From UBA9414 sp958446945 (GTDB lineage Bacteria > Bacillota > Clostridia > Lachnospirales > Lachnospiraceae): a stretch of 32,540 bases of DNA. The notes beneath the pieces were generated by a model. That model was not told the DNA's origin. It was given only the letters and a program-made list of their open reading frames with translations, and made no database searches. Position numbers and translations under genes: made by a program. Positions 23,925-32,224 of this stretch are shown piece after piece; the stretch's first letter is position 1; every line of letters begins with the position of its first letter. The DNA lies in assembly GCA_958446945.1 (NCBI GenBank), contig CAUCYJ010000008.1:1-32540 (forward strand), read 5' to 3'.

Positions 23925-23965
23925 AAGTCATCAGGAAATCCACATGATGTGAATCCTGATGACTT
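23925..23965. terminator. Bidirectional terminator between LysR and phosphoketolase
   Basis: A perfect 12-bp stem AAGTCATCAGGA (23925-23936) with its complement at 23954-23965. The minus-strand exit reads TTTTCTATTT, the better tail, and the plus exit is ATTATATTTAT. It serves the two convergent genes. Confidence 0.8.
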
Positions 23966-24003
23966 ATTATATTTATAAGGAATTTATCATCTGTTAGACG
24001 GAT

Positions 24004-26379
24004 TTATTTATGCCACTCCCAGTTTCGAATCTCTTCCAGATCCTGGCCATATTCAGCAATATACTGTTTGTGCTCAACAAGCTTGTCATTCATCTTCTGG
24101 ATTAAGAAGGAACCTTTGTTTCCAAGCTGTGGAAGATGCATGATGGCATCCTTTACAAGATTGAAACGGTCAATCTGGTTCTGTACACGCATATCGAATG
24201 GTGTAGTAATAGTACCTTCTTCCTGATATCCGTGAACAGAGATATTGTGGTTGTGACGCTCATAAGTAAGCTCATGGATCAGTGTTGGATATCCATGGAA
24301 TGCAAAGATGACAGGTTTATCTTTTGTGAAGATTGCATCATATTCTGCGTCACTTAAGCCGTGTGGATGTTTGTGGTCAGATTCCAGTTTGAACAGGTCG
24401 ACAACGTTAACAACACGGATCTTAAGTTCCGGCATTTCATCACGAAGGATAGTAACTGCAGCCATGATCTCAAGTGTAGGTGTATCACCGCAGCAGGCCA
24501 TAACAACGTCTGGTTCTTCACCACAGTCATTGCTTGCCCACTCCCAGATACCGATACCCTGTGTGCAGTGCTTAACAGCCTGCTCCATGGTCAGCCACTG
24601 GCAGCTTGGATGTTTGGAAGCTACAATTGCATTGACATAGTTCTTACTCTTGATGCAGTGATCGAAGCAGGAGAGTAAGCAGTTAGCGTCCGGTGGTAAG
24701 TACATACGAACTACGTCTGCTTTCTTATTGGCAATGTGATCCAGGAATCCAGGATCCTGATGAGTAAATCCGTTGTGGTCCTGCTGCCATACGTTGGATG
24801 TCAGGATGAAGTTCAGGGATGCGATGGGCTGTCTCCAGGAAAGCTGATTGCAAACTTTCAGCCATTTTGCATGCTGGGCTGCCATGGAGTCAACGATACG
24901 GATGAAAGCTTCATAGCTTGCGAAGAAGCCATGACGACCTGTTAACAGGTAACCTTCCAGCCATCCTTCACACATATGCTCACTGAGCATACTGTCCATA
25001 ATACGTCCGTCTCTTGCGAGGCAGTCATCAGTATCAAGCATTTCTGCGTTCCAGTCACGTTTCTGATATTCAAATACTTTGTACAGACGGTTGGACATGC
25101 TTTCATCTGGTCCAAAGATACGGAAGTTCTTGTTTTCTTCATTCAGTTTGAAGATGTCGCGGATGTATCCGCCAAGTTCGATCATATCCTGAGCTTTTGT
25201 TTTGCCAGGCTGTACTTCAATACCGTAATCGCGGAAGTCCGGAAGACGAAGATCTTTCAGAAGAAGTCCGCCATTTGCATGTGGGTTGGCACCGAGACGT
25301 GCATTTCCCTTAGGAGCCAGTTCAGCCAGTTCCGGGATCAGGCGTCCGTTTTTATCAAACAGTTCCTGAGGACGATAGCTTTCCAGCCACTCATTCAGAA
25401 GTTCAAGATGTTCCGGTTTTTCCATAGTGATCGGAACCTGATGAGCACGGAAAGAACCTTCAATCTGAAGTCCGTCAACAACCTTAGGACCTGTCCATCC
25501 CTTAGGAGTACGAAGGATGATCATTGGCCATACCGGACGTTCCGGATTATTGTTCTCACGGGCGTTCTTCTGGATTGCTTTGATTTCTTCGATCACTGTG
25601 TCCATTGTTTCAGCCATCTTCTTGTGCATTGTCATTGGGTCGTCACCTTCAACGAAATATGGTTTCCAGCCACAGCCCTTGAAGAAGCATTCAAGTTCTT
25701 CATGAGAAAGACGGGAGAAGATAGTCGGGTTGCTGATCTTATATCCATTTAAGTGAAGAATAGGAAGTACAGCACCGTCTGTGATCGGGTTCAGGAATTT
25801 GTTGGACTGCCAGGATGTCGCCAGAGGACCAGTCTCAGCTTCACCATCACCTACAACAGTAGTTGCAATCAGATCCGGGTTGTCAAATACAGCTCCGAAA
25901 GCATGAGCGATGGAGTAACCAAGCTCGCCACCTTCATTAATGGAACCAGGTGTTTCCGGTGCGCAGTGGCTTGGGACTCCGCATGGGAAGGAGAACTGTT
26001 TGAACATTTTCTTCATACCTTCCTCATCCTGGCTGATGTTAGGATAAACTTCGCTGTAGGAACCTTCCAGATAGGTATTGGCAATCATGAAGTTTCCGCC
26101 ATGTCCAGGACCGGAAAGCAGGATCATATCAAGGTCATAACGTTTGATGACACGGTTGCAGTGTGCATAAACGAAGTTCTGTCCCGGTACAGTTCCCCAG
26201 TGACCAACAATTTTTTTCTTGATCTGATCCATAGTTAATGGCTCTCTCAGAAGCGGATTGTCGAGAAGATAGAGCTGTCCGGCAGACAGATAGTTAGCTG
26301 CACGCCAGTAAGCATCGATTTTGTCAAGCATTTCCTGGTTTAAAGGCTGCTTTTCCAGACATAATTTGTTGTCTTCCAT
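24004..26379 (-). CDS. xfp: Xylulose-5-phosphate/fructose-6-phosphate phosphoketolase
   Basis: Thiamine-diphosphate enzyme of 791 residues that splits xylulose 5-phosphate (and often fructose 6-phosphate) with phosphate into acetyl phosphate plus a triose or tetrose phosphate. The N-terminal family block HWGTVPGQNFVYAHCNRVI (60-78), GPGHGG (90-95), the TPP motif GDGEAETGPLA (177-187), and the C-terminal ITTPFDMRVQNQIDRFNL are characteristic, and the length is normal. The start at 26379 has AAAGAGGTAAG upstream. It is monocistronic. A CG-centred operator-like palindrome 85 bp upstream suggests sugar-responsive control. F6P activity cannot be judged by eye. Confidence 0.96.
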   Translation of the reverse strand: MEDNKLCLEKQPLNQEMLDKIDAYWRAANYLSAGQLYLLDNPLLREPLTMDQIKKKIVGHWGTVPGQNFVYAHCNRVIKRYDLDMILLSGPGHGGNFMIANTYLEGSYSEVYPNISQDEEGMKKMFKQFSFPCGVPSHCAPETPGSINEGGELGYSIAHAFGAVFDNPDLIATTVVGDGEAETGPLATSWQSNKFLNPITDGAVLPILHLNGYKISNPTIFSRLSHEELECFFKGCGWKPYFVEGDDPMTMHKKMAETMDTVIEEIKAIQKNARENNNPERPVWPMIILRTPKGWTGPKVVDGLQIEGSFRAHQVPITMEKPEHLELLNEWLESYRPQELFDKNGRLIPELAELAPKGNARLGANPHANGGLLLKDLRLPDFRDYGIEVQPGKTKAQDMIELGGYIRDIFKLNEENKNFRIFGPDESMSNRLYKVFEYQKRDWNAEMLDTDDCLARDGRIMDSMLSEHMCEGWLEGYLLTGRHGFFASYEAFIRIVDSMAAQHAKWLKVCNQLSWRQPIASLNFILTSNVWQQDHNGFTHQDPGFLDHIANKKADVVRMYLPPDANCLLSCFDHCIKSKNYVNAIVASKHPSCQWLTMEQAVKHCTQGIGIWEWASNDCGEEPDVVMACCGDTPTLEIMAAVTILRDEMPELKIRVVNVVDLFKLESDHKHPHGLSDAEYDAIFTKDKPVIFAFHGYPTLIHELTYERHNHNISVHGYQEEGTITTPFDMRVQNQIDRFNLVKDAIMHLPQLGNKGSFLIQKMNDKLVEHKQYIAEYGQDLEEIRNWEWHK

Positions 26380-26463
26380 TTTCTTACCTCTTTCTTTGTC
26401 TTTGATGTGTATAGCTTAAGATGTCGAAGATATCTGTATAAGAAATTTTCTGATGGTAGTTAA

Positions 26464-26479
26464 TGATAAACGTTTCTCA
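26464..26479. promoter_or_regulatory. LacI/CcpA-like operator upstream of phosphoketolase
   Basis: TGATAAACGTTTCTCA, a 16-bp palindrome with one mismatched pair and a central CG, typical of LacI-family operators. It lies about 85 bp before the phosphoketolase start on the minus strand. It is two bases longer than a standard cre, so it may serve a local LacI regulator rather than CcpA. Confidence 0.45.
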
Positions 26480-26647
26480 ACAGATAAGTTGGAGTGTTAC
26501 TTTGTTATTTTTTAACCGAACACATCCTATCATATCAGAAATGAAACGTAAAATAGAAATATTGCATTGTAATTATAAGTTTTTGATATGGATAAAAAAT
26601 AAGCTCCTTCTGATAAAATGCGGAGCAGTTATTCGGTATAGAGCTGC

Positions 26648-26679
26648 GTAGCGAAGCAGATTGTGAATATCCGCTTGAC
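26648..26679 (+). repeat. Dispersed 32-bp repeat, copy 2
   Basis: Same sequence as 20848-20879 with three substitutions. It lies in the 534-bp gap between the divergent phosphoketolase and malQ genes. GAGC precedes both copies at nearly the same distance. The gap also holds a small GCTCC/GGAGC hairpin (about 26603-26626) and no convincing gene. Confidence 0.65.
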
Positions 26680-26786
26680 GACAATGCTCTGAGTGGAAAT
26701 GATTGGTGTTTAATATGGAAGATGACGAAAAGAACTAATCAATGATTAGTAATTTTCACGAAAAAATGGATAACATGAAAGTTGTA

Positions 26787-26815
26787 TTGCAATTTGCACA
26801 AAAAATAGATATAAT
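26787..26815 (+). promoter_or_regulatory. Promoter of malQ
   Basis: TTGCAA (26787-26792), exactly 17 bp, perfect TATAAT (26810-26815), about 100 bp before the start codon. Confidence 0.75.
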
Positions 26816-26913
26816 AAAAAAAACAATTGCGCATAAGGTATAGAAAAACTGCTTATATGTACTAGATAAAGTATAGGCGGTAAAAGTGAAGAATGGCGAA
26901 GGAGACAAGAATC

Positions 26914-28419
26914 ATGGGAAAAAGAGCAGCAGGAATATTAATGCCGATCAGCAGCCTTCCATCAGACTATGGCATCGGATGTTTTTCCAAAAGTGCATAT
27001 GAATTTGTAGACTGGTTAAAGGAAGCCGGACAGACTTACTGGCAGATTTTGCCATTGGGACCGACCAGCTATGGAGATTCTCCATATCAGTCTTTCTCTA
27101 CATTTGCAGGTAATCCATATTTTATTGATCTGGATACACTTGTGGAAGAAGGAGTTCTTGATAAGAAAGACTGCGAGAAAGTTAACTGGGGAAAGAAGCC
27201 TGAAGAAGTAGATTATGAAAAAATCTACAAGGGCCGTTATCCGCTTCTGAGAAAAGCATACGAGAACAGTGATATCAGCAAGAATCCTGACTATCAGAAA
27301 TTCGTAGCAGAGAACAGCTGGTGGCTGTCAGATTATGCTCTGTTTATGGCAGTAAAAGATCGTTTCGAAGGTGTAGAATGGACCAAATGGGCTGAGGATA
27401 TCAGACTCCGCTGGAACAATGCCATGGATTATTATCGTGAAGAACTTTATTTTGATATTGAGTTCCAGCAGTATATGCAGTTTAAGTTCTATGAGCAGTG
27501 GATGAAACTGAAATCCTATGCAAATTCAAAAGGAATCCAGATCATTGGAGATATTCCGATTTATGTTGCCATGGACAGTGCTGATGCATGGGCACATCCG
27601 GAACTGTTCCAGCTGGATCAGGACAATGTACCGCTGGCAGTAGCAGGATGCCCTCCGGATGGATTTTCTGCAACCGGTCAGTTATGGGGAAATCCGCTGT
27701 ATCGCTGGGATTATCACAGAAATACAGGATATCAGTGGTGGATTTCCAGAATGAGTTACTGCTTCAGATTGTATGATGTTGTAAGAATCGATCATTTCCG
27801 TGGATTTGATGAATATTTCTCTATTCCATACGGAGATAAAGATGCGAAAGGCGGACACTGGGAAAAAGGCCCCGGAATTGATCTGTTCCGTAAGATCGAA
27901 CAGGCGCTTGGATGGAAGCAGGTTATCGCAGAGGACTTAGGATATATGACAGATTCTGTACGTCATCTGGTATATGAGAGCGGCTTCCCGGGAATGAAGG
28001 TTCTGGAATTTGCGTTTGACTCCAGAGATTCCGGATGTGCCAGTGATTATCTGCCACATAACTATCCGGAGAACTGCGTGGCGTATACAGGAACCCATGA
28101 TAATGAAACTATTGTGGGATGGTGGAAGAGCATCACAGCAACTGAGAGAAAACTGGCGAGAGATTATCTGTGTGATCATGCAACACCGGAAGAAGAACTG
28201 TATAAGTGTTTCATCAGTCTGATCATGCGCAGTGTTGCGCGTGTCTGCGTTATCCCAATGCAGGACTATATGGGACTGGACAACAGATTCCGAATGAATA
28301 AACCATCTACAGTTGGTATGAACTGGAAGTGGAGAATCAAGAAGAGAGATCTTACAAAGAAACTCCAGAAGGAAATCCATGATGTGACACTTCGTTATGG
28401 ACGTAAGAACTGGGATTAA
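26914..28419 (+). CDS. malQ: 4-alpha-glucanotransferase (amylomaltase, GH77)
   Basis: Transfers alpha-1,4-glucan segments between maltodextrins, releasing glucose; cytoplasmic. It has 501 residues. GH77 features: N-terminal RAAGILMPISSLPSDYGIG, ILPLGPTSYGDSPYQSFSTFAGNPYFIDL, nucleophile Asp in VVRIDHFRGFDEYF, acid/base Glu in VIAEDLG, and stabiliser Asp in GTHDNETIVGWW. ATG 26914 is chosen because AAGGAGA lies eight bases upstream and the protein then begins MGKRAAGILMP as in the family; ATG 26893 would add seven residues and overlap the site. It has its own promoter and terminator. Together with the alpha-glucosidase it completes maltodextrin breakdown. Confidence 0.96.
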   Translation: MGKRAAGILMPISSLPSDYGIGCFSKSAYEFVDWLKEAGQTYWQILPLGPTSYGDSPYQSFSTFAGNPYFIDLDTLVEEGVLDKKDCEKVNWGKKPEEVDYEKIYKGRYPLLRKAYENSDISKNPDYQKFVAENSWWLSDYALFMAVKDRFEGVEWTKWAEDIRLRWNNAMDYYREELYFDIEFQQYMQFKFYEQWMKLKSYANSKGIQIIGDIPIYVAMDSADAWAHPELFQLDQDNVPLAVAGCPPDGFSATGQLWGNPLYRWDYHRNTGYQWWISRMSYCFRLYDVVRIDHFRGFDEYFSIPYGDKDAKGGHWEKGPGIDLFRKIEQALGWKQVIAEDLGYMTDSVRHLVYESGFPGMKVLEFAFDSRDSGCASDYLPHNYPENCVAYTGTHDNETIVGWWKSITATERKLARDYLCDHATPEEELYKCFISLIMRSVARVCVIPMQDYMGLDNRFRMNKPSTVGMNWKWRIKKRDLTKKLQKEIHDVTLRYGRKNWD

Positions 28420-28446
28420 ATACATAGTGAAATAACTGGAATAATG

Positions 28447-28489
28447 ACAGCGTTTCGGATATAAATAATATTCGGAACGCTGTTTTTTT
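28447..28489 (+). terminator. malQ terminator
   Basis: A 16-bp stem (28447-28462 with 28468-28483, two wobble pairs, ACAGCGTT/AACGCTGT at the base), a 5-nt loop and seven T. Confidence 0.92.
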
Positions 28490-28520
28490 AACCGAATCAA
28501 GCAGTTATTTGGTTAAAAAA
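28484..28520. repeat. Inverted repeat overlapping the terminator tail
   Basis: TTTTTTAACC (28484-28493) and GGTTAAAAAA (28511-28520) are perfect inverted copies, so the T-run of the malQ terminator is also the left arm of a second hairpin. It could fold after termination or compete with it. The rest of 28521-28750 has no convincing gene. Confidence 0.5.
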
Positions 28521-28676
28521 GCAACGAAGTGGTTGGTTTTATCTGTTTTGTTTTATCCGGTTGGAACTATTTGTCAGAGGGAGAAAAAAAGGACAGTTTT
28601 GCGAGGACTTTATTTTTGTATGAAAAAGAAAACATTGAAATTGTTTTGAAGGGCGTACAATTAAAAAAGAAATGCA

Positions 28677-28704
28677 TTGATTTTCGGTCAATGTCTGATA
28701 AAAT
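28677..28704 (+). promoter_or_regulatory. Candidate promoter of the DUF3877-like gene
   Basis: TTGATT (28677-28682), 16 bp, TAAAAT (28699-28704), 46 bp before the ATG, with AGGAGGG as ribosome site downstream. Confidence 0.5.
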
Positions 28705-28750
28705 ATTAACCAGAAAGAGCAAAAGAACAGATTTTCAGGAGGGAAAATAA

Positions 28751-29281
28751 ATGAACTATAATAGATTAGAAACCAGTCTGATTGATGTGATTAAAGAGGA
28801 ACAGGCGAAGCTTGGATATATGAAAGAGAAGATCAGCCTCTACTATCCGCTTAGTTCCCTGAATCATTTCTTTGGCTGTGAGACAGATGCTGCAGGGATG
28901 ATGGAAATCTTAAAAAATTTTCCTTCTTATATAGAAGAGAAATTTGGTGAAGTAGCAGTATCACACAGAGGAGATCGTTTCTGCTTCACTGTTTCGGAAA
29001 AAGCTTCCGAATATGTACATAATAATATGAAAGAGAATGAATTCATCAGGGCATTAATCGAACTGGTTGGCAGACATGGATGTACGATAGAGGAAATTAA
29101 AGAACTGTTCCATTCTTATTCAGATAAAATCATTACTGAACCAATGGATAACGAGGAGTTTGATGTGATGATCCGCTTTGATGACGGGTCAGATCCTTAT
29201 TATTATTGTTTTAAAGATGAAGGATGCCATATCATTTACCACAGATTTCTGCCGGAAGATTATGCAGATTTTGGTTTTTGA
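28751..29281 (+). CDS. DUF3877-like conserved hypothetical protein
   Basis: A 176-residue soluble protein with no signal peptide or membrane segment. It resembles, from memory, the DUF3877 family restricted to Clostridia; no function is known. Visible features are an acidic composition, a central SHRGDRFCFTVSEKASEYVHNNM segment, and an aromatic-rich C-terminus (DDGSDPYYYCFKDEGCHIIYHRFLPEDYADFGF) that resembles a small beta-sheet domain. ATG 28751 follows CAGGAGGGAAAATAA, a strong site. Single-gene unit between malQ and pyk. No catalytic motif is recognised. It could be a regulator or a structural partner, but nothing here decides that. Confidence 0.75.
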   Translation: MNYNRLETSLIDVIKEEQAKLGYMKEKISLYYPLSSLNHFFGCETDAAGMMEILKNFPSYIEEKFGEVAVSHRGDRFCFTVSEKASEYVHNNMKENEFIRALIELVGRHGCTIEEIKELFHSYSDKIITEPMDNEEFDVMIRFDDGSDPYYYCFKDEGCHIIYHRFLPEDYADFGF

Positions 29282-29397
29282 TAAGAATGGGTAAAAAATT
29301 TTCTAACTGTTGGATCGGCAAAAATATATGTGACATTTGCAACAAAAGTATGTTATTTTTTTGTCAAATATCAACAAAAATAAGTCGAAATTCTATA

Positions 29398-29426
29398 TTG
29401 ACAGATAGTCTCAATAATGGTAATTT
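29398..29426 (+). promoter_or_regulatory. Candidate promoter of pyk
   Basis: Consensus TTGACA (29398-29403), 17 bp, TAATTT (29421-29426), about 110 bp before the ATG. A second TTGAC occurs at about 29431. The long AT-rich leader may hold further control, but no riboswitch or attenuator was recognised. Confidence 0.5.
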
Positions 29427-29534
29427 TTATTTGACTTAATGTTTTCATTTATAGAAAAAGATAACATTTTATTACATTATTTTACAGGAATAAAATAGAT
29501 AAAATTGAGTTGACAGTTTGGAGGGAAAGATTAA

Positions 29535-30953
29535 ATGAGAAAAACCAAAATTATCTGTACAATGGGACCGTCTACTGATAAGGGCGATGTTATGGAGCGG
29601 CTTGTGAGAGAGGGAATGGACGTAGCACGTTTCAACTTCTCACATGGACCTCACGATGAGCAGAGAGGCCGTATCCAGAAACTGAGAGAACTTCGCAAGA
29701 AATATGACAGACCTGTTGCAGCACTTCTTGATACAAAGGGACCGGAGATCAGACTTGGATGCTTCAAGGATGGCAAGGTTTTTCTGGAAGAAGGACAGAT
29801 TTTTACATTTACAAATAAAGATATTGAAGGAACTAATGAGTGCGTAAGCATTACTTATAAAGAGCTTTATAAGGATGTGCAGCCGGGCGGACATATTCTG
29901 GTTGATGATGGACTGGTAGACCTGGAGGTTCAGGACATCGCAGGAAAGGACATTGTCTGCAAGGTTATTAATGCAGGTGTGATTGGCGACAGGAAGGGTG
30001 TCAATGTTCCGGGTGCAAACCTGAAGATGCCATTCATCAGTAAAAAAGACCATGATGATCTTCTCTTCGGTATCCAGGAAGGATTTGATTTCGTTGCAGC
30101 ATCTTTTACACGTACTGCAAACGATATCCGCGAAGTAAGAAAAATCCTGAAAGAAAACGGCGGTGAAGAGATTCAGATCATTGCAAAGATTGAGAACCAG
30201 CAAGGCGTTGACAATATCGACGAGATTATTGAAGCAGCAGATGGCATCATGATCGCCAGAGGTGACATGGGTGTTGAGATCCCGCCGGAATATGTACCTG
30301 TTATCCAGCAGAAAATCATCCAGAAAGTTTACACAGCAGGAAAACCGGTTATTACAGCAACACAGATGCTTGACTCCATGATCTCTCATCCGAGACCAAC
30401 CCGTGCAGAGGCTACAGACGTTGCCAATGCGATTTTCCAGGGAACAAGTGCAACTATGCTTTCAGGAGAAACCGCAGCTGGTAAATATCCGGTACAGGCA
30501 CTTCAGATGATGAGCCGTATTGCAGAACATATGGAGCAGAATATTGATTACAATACAATCTTTAAGAAAACAGACAGAAATGAGAATCCGGATATTACAA
30601 ATGCAATCGCACATGCAACCTGTCTGACCGCAATCGACCTGAAGGCCAGTGCAATCCTTGCAGTGACAAAATCTGGAAGTACAGCTCATATGATGTCCAA
30701 ACACAGACCAGGATGTCTGATCGGTGCATGTACAAGCTCTGAGAGAGTTCTTCGCCAGCTGAATCTGTCCTGGGGTGTTTACCCGATGCTGATCAAGGAA
30801 GAGTACAGTTCTGAGATCCTTTGCCTGAGAGCAATCGAAGCAGCACAGAAGCATAAACTTGTAAAAGTTGGTGACACTATTGTATTTGCCGGTGGTGTAC
30901 CGCTTGGAATTCCGGGAAGAACAAACCTGATCCGCGTCTGCACAGTAGAATAG
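29535..30953 (+). CDS. pyk: Pyruvate kinase
   Basis: Glycolytic enzyme making pyruvate and ATP from phosphoenolpyruvate and ADP. It has 472 residues, the normal length without the extra C-terminal PEP-utiliser domain found in some Firmicutes. Motifs in order: RKTKIICTMGPS (2-13), RFNFSHG, ALLDTKGPEIR, the B-domain from about 70 to 170, IIAKIENQQGVDNIDEI (catalytic Lys), GIMIARGDMGVEIP, and TATQMLDSMISHPRPTRAE. The start has TTTGGAGGG upstream. A small membrane-protein frame and tcdA follow without a clear terminator, so the three may be co-transcribed. Confidence 0.97.
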   Translation: MRKTKIICTMGPSTDKGDVMERLVREGMDVARFNFSHGPHDEQRGRIQKLRELRKKYDRPVAALLDTKGPEIRLGCFKDGKVFLEEGQIFTFTNKDIEGTNECVSITYKELYKDVQPGGHILVDDGLVDLEVQDIAGKDIVCKVINAGVIGDRKGVNVPGANLKMPFISKKDHDDLLFGIQEGFDFVAASFTRTANDIREVRKILKENGGEEIQIIAKIENQQGVDNIDEIIEAADGIMIARGDMGVEIPPEYVPVIQQKIIQKVYTAGKPVITATQMLDSMISHPRPTRAEATDVANAIFQGTSATMLSGETAAGKYPVQALQMMSRIAEHMEQNIDYNTIFKKTDRNENPDITNAIAHATCLTAIDLKASAILAVTKSGSTAHMMSKHRPGCLIGACTSSERVLRQLNLSWGVYPMLIKEEYSSEILCLRAIEAAQKHKLVKVGDTIVFAGGVPLGIPGRTNLIRVCTVE

Positions 30954-30964
30954 TGGAGCAGGTT

Positions 30965-31153
30965 ATGAAACGGTTAGTCATAAAAAATAAAAGAAAAATC
31001 TGGCTCTGGTTTCTGTTTATCGTGCTTCTGATCCTGGCATGCAGGGCTGCGTATGTTACGGGAAATAAGAATATGCAGATAAGAGACGAGGCAGTAGAGG
31101 AACAGCAGGTAGAGAATGTAGTGGGACAGGATAAAGTGGAGAGATTATGCTGA
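30965..31153 (+). CDS. Small single-pass membrane protein or lipoprotein, unknown function
   Basis: A 62-residue frame: basic N-terminus (KRLVIKNKRK), one hydrophobic helix (IWLWFLFIVLLILA, about 12-25), then a 37-residue acidic, Glu/Gln-rich tail. The topology predicts an anchored protein with the tail outside. ILAC at the helix end is a poor match to a lipobox. ATG 30965 has GGAG seven bases upstream. The frame begins 12 bp after pyk and overlaps tcdA by 7 bp, which supports real translation. Not recognised as any known family. Confidence 0.6.
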   Translation: MKRLVIKNKRKIWLWFLFIVLLILACRAAYVTGNKNMQIRDEAVEEQQVENVVGQDKVERLC

Positions 31154-31911
31154 ATCAATTTTCGAGAACTGAGCTTCTTCTTGGAAAAGAAGCGATGGAT
31201 AAACTGGAGAATGCCCGTGTGGCAGTATTTGGAATCGGAGGAGTTGGAGGTTATGTATGTGAAGCATTGGTCAGAAGCGGCGTAGGGGCCTTTGATCTGA
31301 TCGATGATGACAAAGTATGTCTGACGAATCTTAACAGACAGATTATTGCCACCAGGAAAACTGTTGGTCAATATAAAACAGAGGTGATGCGGGACAGAAT
31401 CCTGGACATTAATCCGAAAGCAGATGTGAGAATCCATAACTGTTTTTATCTTCCGGAGAATGCTGCTGATTTCGATTTTAGTGAATATGATTATGTGGTA
31501 GATGCTGTGGACACAGTGACTGCGAAGATTGAACTGATCATGCGTGCAAAGGAGGCAGGGATTCCTGTTATCAGCAGTATGGGTGCCGGAAATAAGCTGG
31601 ATGCCAGTGCGTTTCGGGTGGCAGATATCTATAAGACGAAGGTGTGCCCGCTGGCGAAGGTTATGCGTAGAGAGCTGAAGAAGCGTGGTGTGAAAAAACT
31701 GAAGGTTGTTTATTCGGAAGAACAGCCGATCAGACCGATTGAAGATATGGCAATCAGCTGCAGATCGCATTGTATTTGTCCTCCGGGTGCTGCGCATAAG
31801 TGTACGGAGCGCAGAGATATTCCGGGCAGTGTGGCGTTTGTGCCGTCTGTCGTCGGGCTGATTATTGCAGGAGAGGTTATTAAAGACCTGACTGCGGAGT
31901 ACAGAAGATAA
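31147..31911 (+). CDS. tcdA: tRNA threonylcarbamoyladenosine dehydratase
   Basis: E1-like enzyme that cyclises t6A37 to ct6A in ANN-decoding tRNAs using ATP. It has 254 residues. Visible: N-terminal QFSRTELLLGKEAMDKL, nucleotide-binding GIGGVGG (29-35), DDDKVCLTNLNRQIIA with the conserved Asp/Arg, YDYVVDAVDTVTAK, SSMGAGNKLD, and the C-terminal Cys pairs around SCRSHCICPPGAAHKC. ATG 31147 overlaps the small membrane-protein gene by 7 bp. It ends shortly before a terminator. General ThiF/MoeB adenylating enzymes are the alternative, but the SSMGAGNK and PPGAAHKC-like segments favour TcdA. Confidence 0.93.
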   Translation: MLNQFSRTELLLGKEAMDKLENARVAVFGIGGVGGYVCEALVRSGVGAFDLIDDDKVCLTNLNRQIIATRKTVGQYKTEVMRDRILDINPKADVRIHNCFYLPENAADFDFSEYDYVVDAVDTVTAKIELIMRAKEAGIPVISSMGAGNKLDASAFRVADIYKTKVCPLAKVMRRELKKRGVKKLKVVYSEEQPIRPIEDMAISCRSHCICPPGAAHKCTERRDIPGSVAFVPSVVGLIIAGEVIKDLTAEYRR

Positions 31912-31926
31912 GAAGTGTTTATTTTG

Positions 31927-31970
31927 AGATGTGTATGGTGTCAGAAATGGTATGGTGCACATCTTTTTTT
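31927..31970 (+). terminator. Terminator after tcdA
   Basis: AGATGTGT (31927-31934) pairs with GCACATCT (31957-31964) across a 22-nt loop, then seven T. The 254 bases from here to 32224 contain a promoter and no convincing gene. Confidence 0.7.
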
Positions 31971-32022
31971 GCGGGAAATATTTGGAATCGGATGGGGGTA
32001 TTACTTTTTGGATTTTATAGAA

Positions 32023-32051
32023 TTGTTATAGGGAAAAAGTTAAAATAATAT
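32023..32051 (+). promoter_or_regulatory. Candidate promoter of the MFS gene
   Basis: TTGTTA (32023-32028), 17 bp, TAATAT (32046-32051), giving an untranslated leader of about 165 bases. Confidence 0.5.
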
Positions 32052-32224
32052 AAAAATTTATGGGATTTTCAAAAGATAATGAAAGAAAAAGGAGAGAATC
32101 TGTGATACACTGTCATTATTGACGGATAGAAATCTATTAGAACTGTGGAGATATAGAAGTTTGGTGGATCAATGTCTGAATGATGTCAGCTTAATAAATT
32201 TCAGATTGGAGGATATAACATCGG

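Noticed and set aside
24976..25752. 258-codon plus-strand frame inside phosphoketolase
   Set aside because: Antisense shadow of a conserved enzyme; no ribosome site or domain.
26463..26651. 62-codon frame between phosphoketolase and malQ
   Set aside because: It overlaps the operator-like palindrome and a dispersed repeat; no ribosome site.
28529..28750. 73-codon frame before the DUF3877-like gene
   Set aside because: It spans that gene's promoter and ribosome site, has no good start signal and no recognisable features.
30877..31962. 361-codon minus-strand frame opposite tcdA
   Set aside because: Antisense to a well-conserved gene, no recognisable domains, composition typical of a shadow frame.
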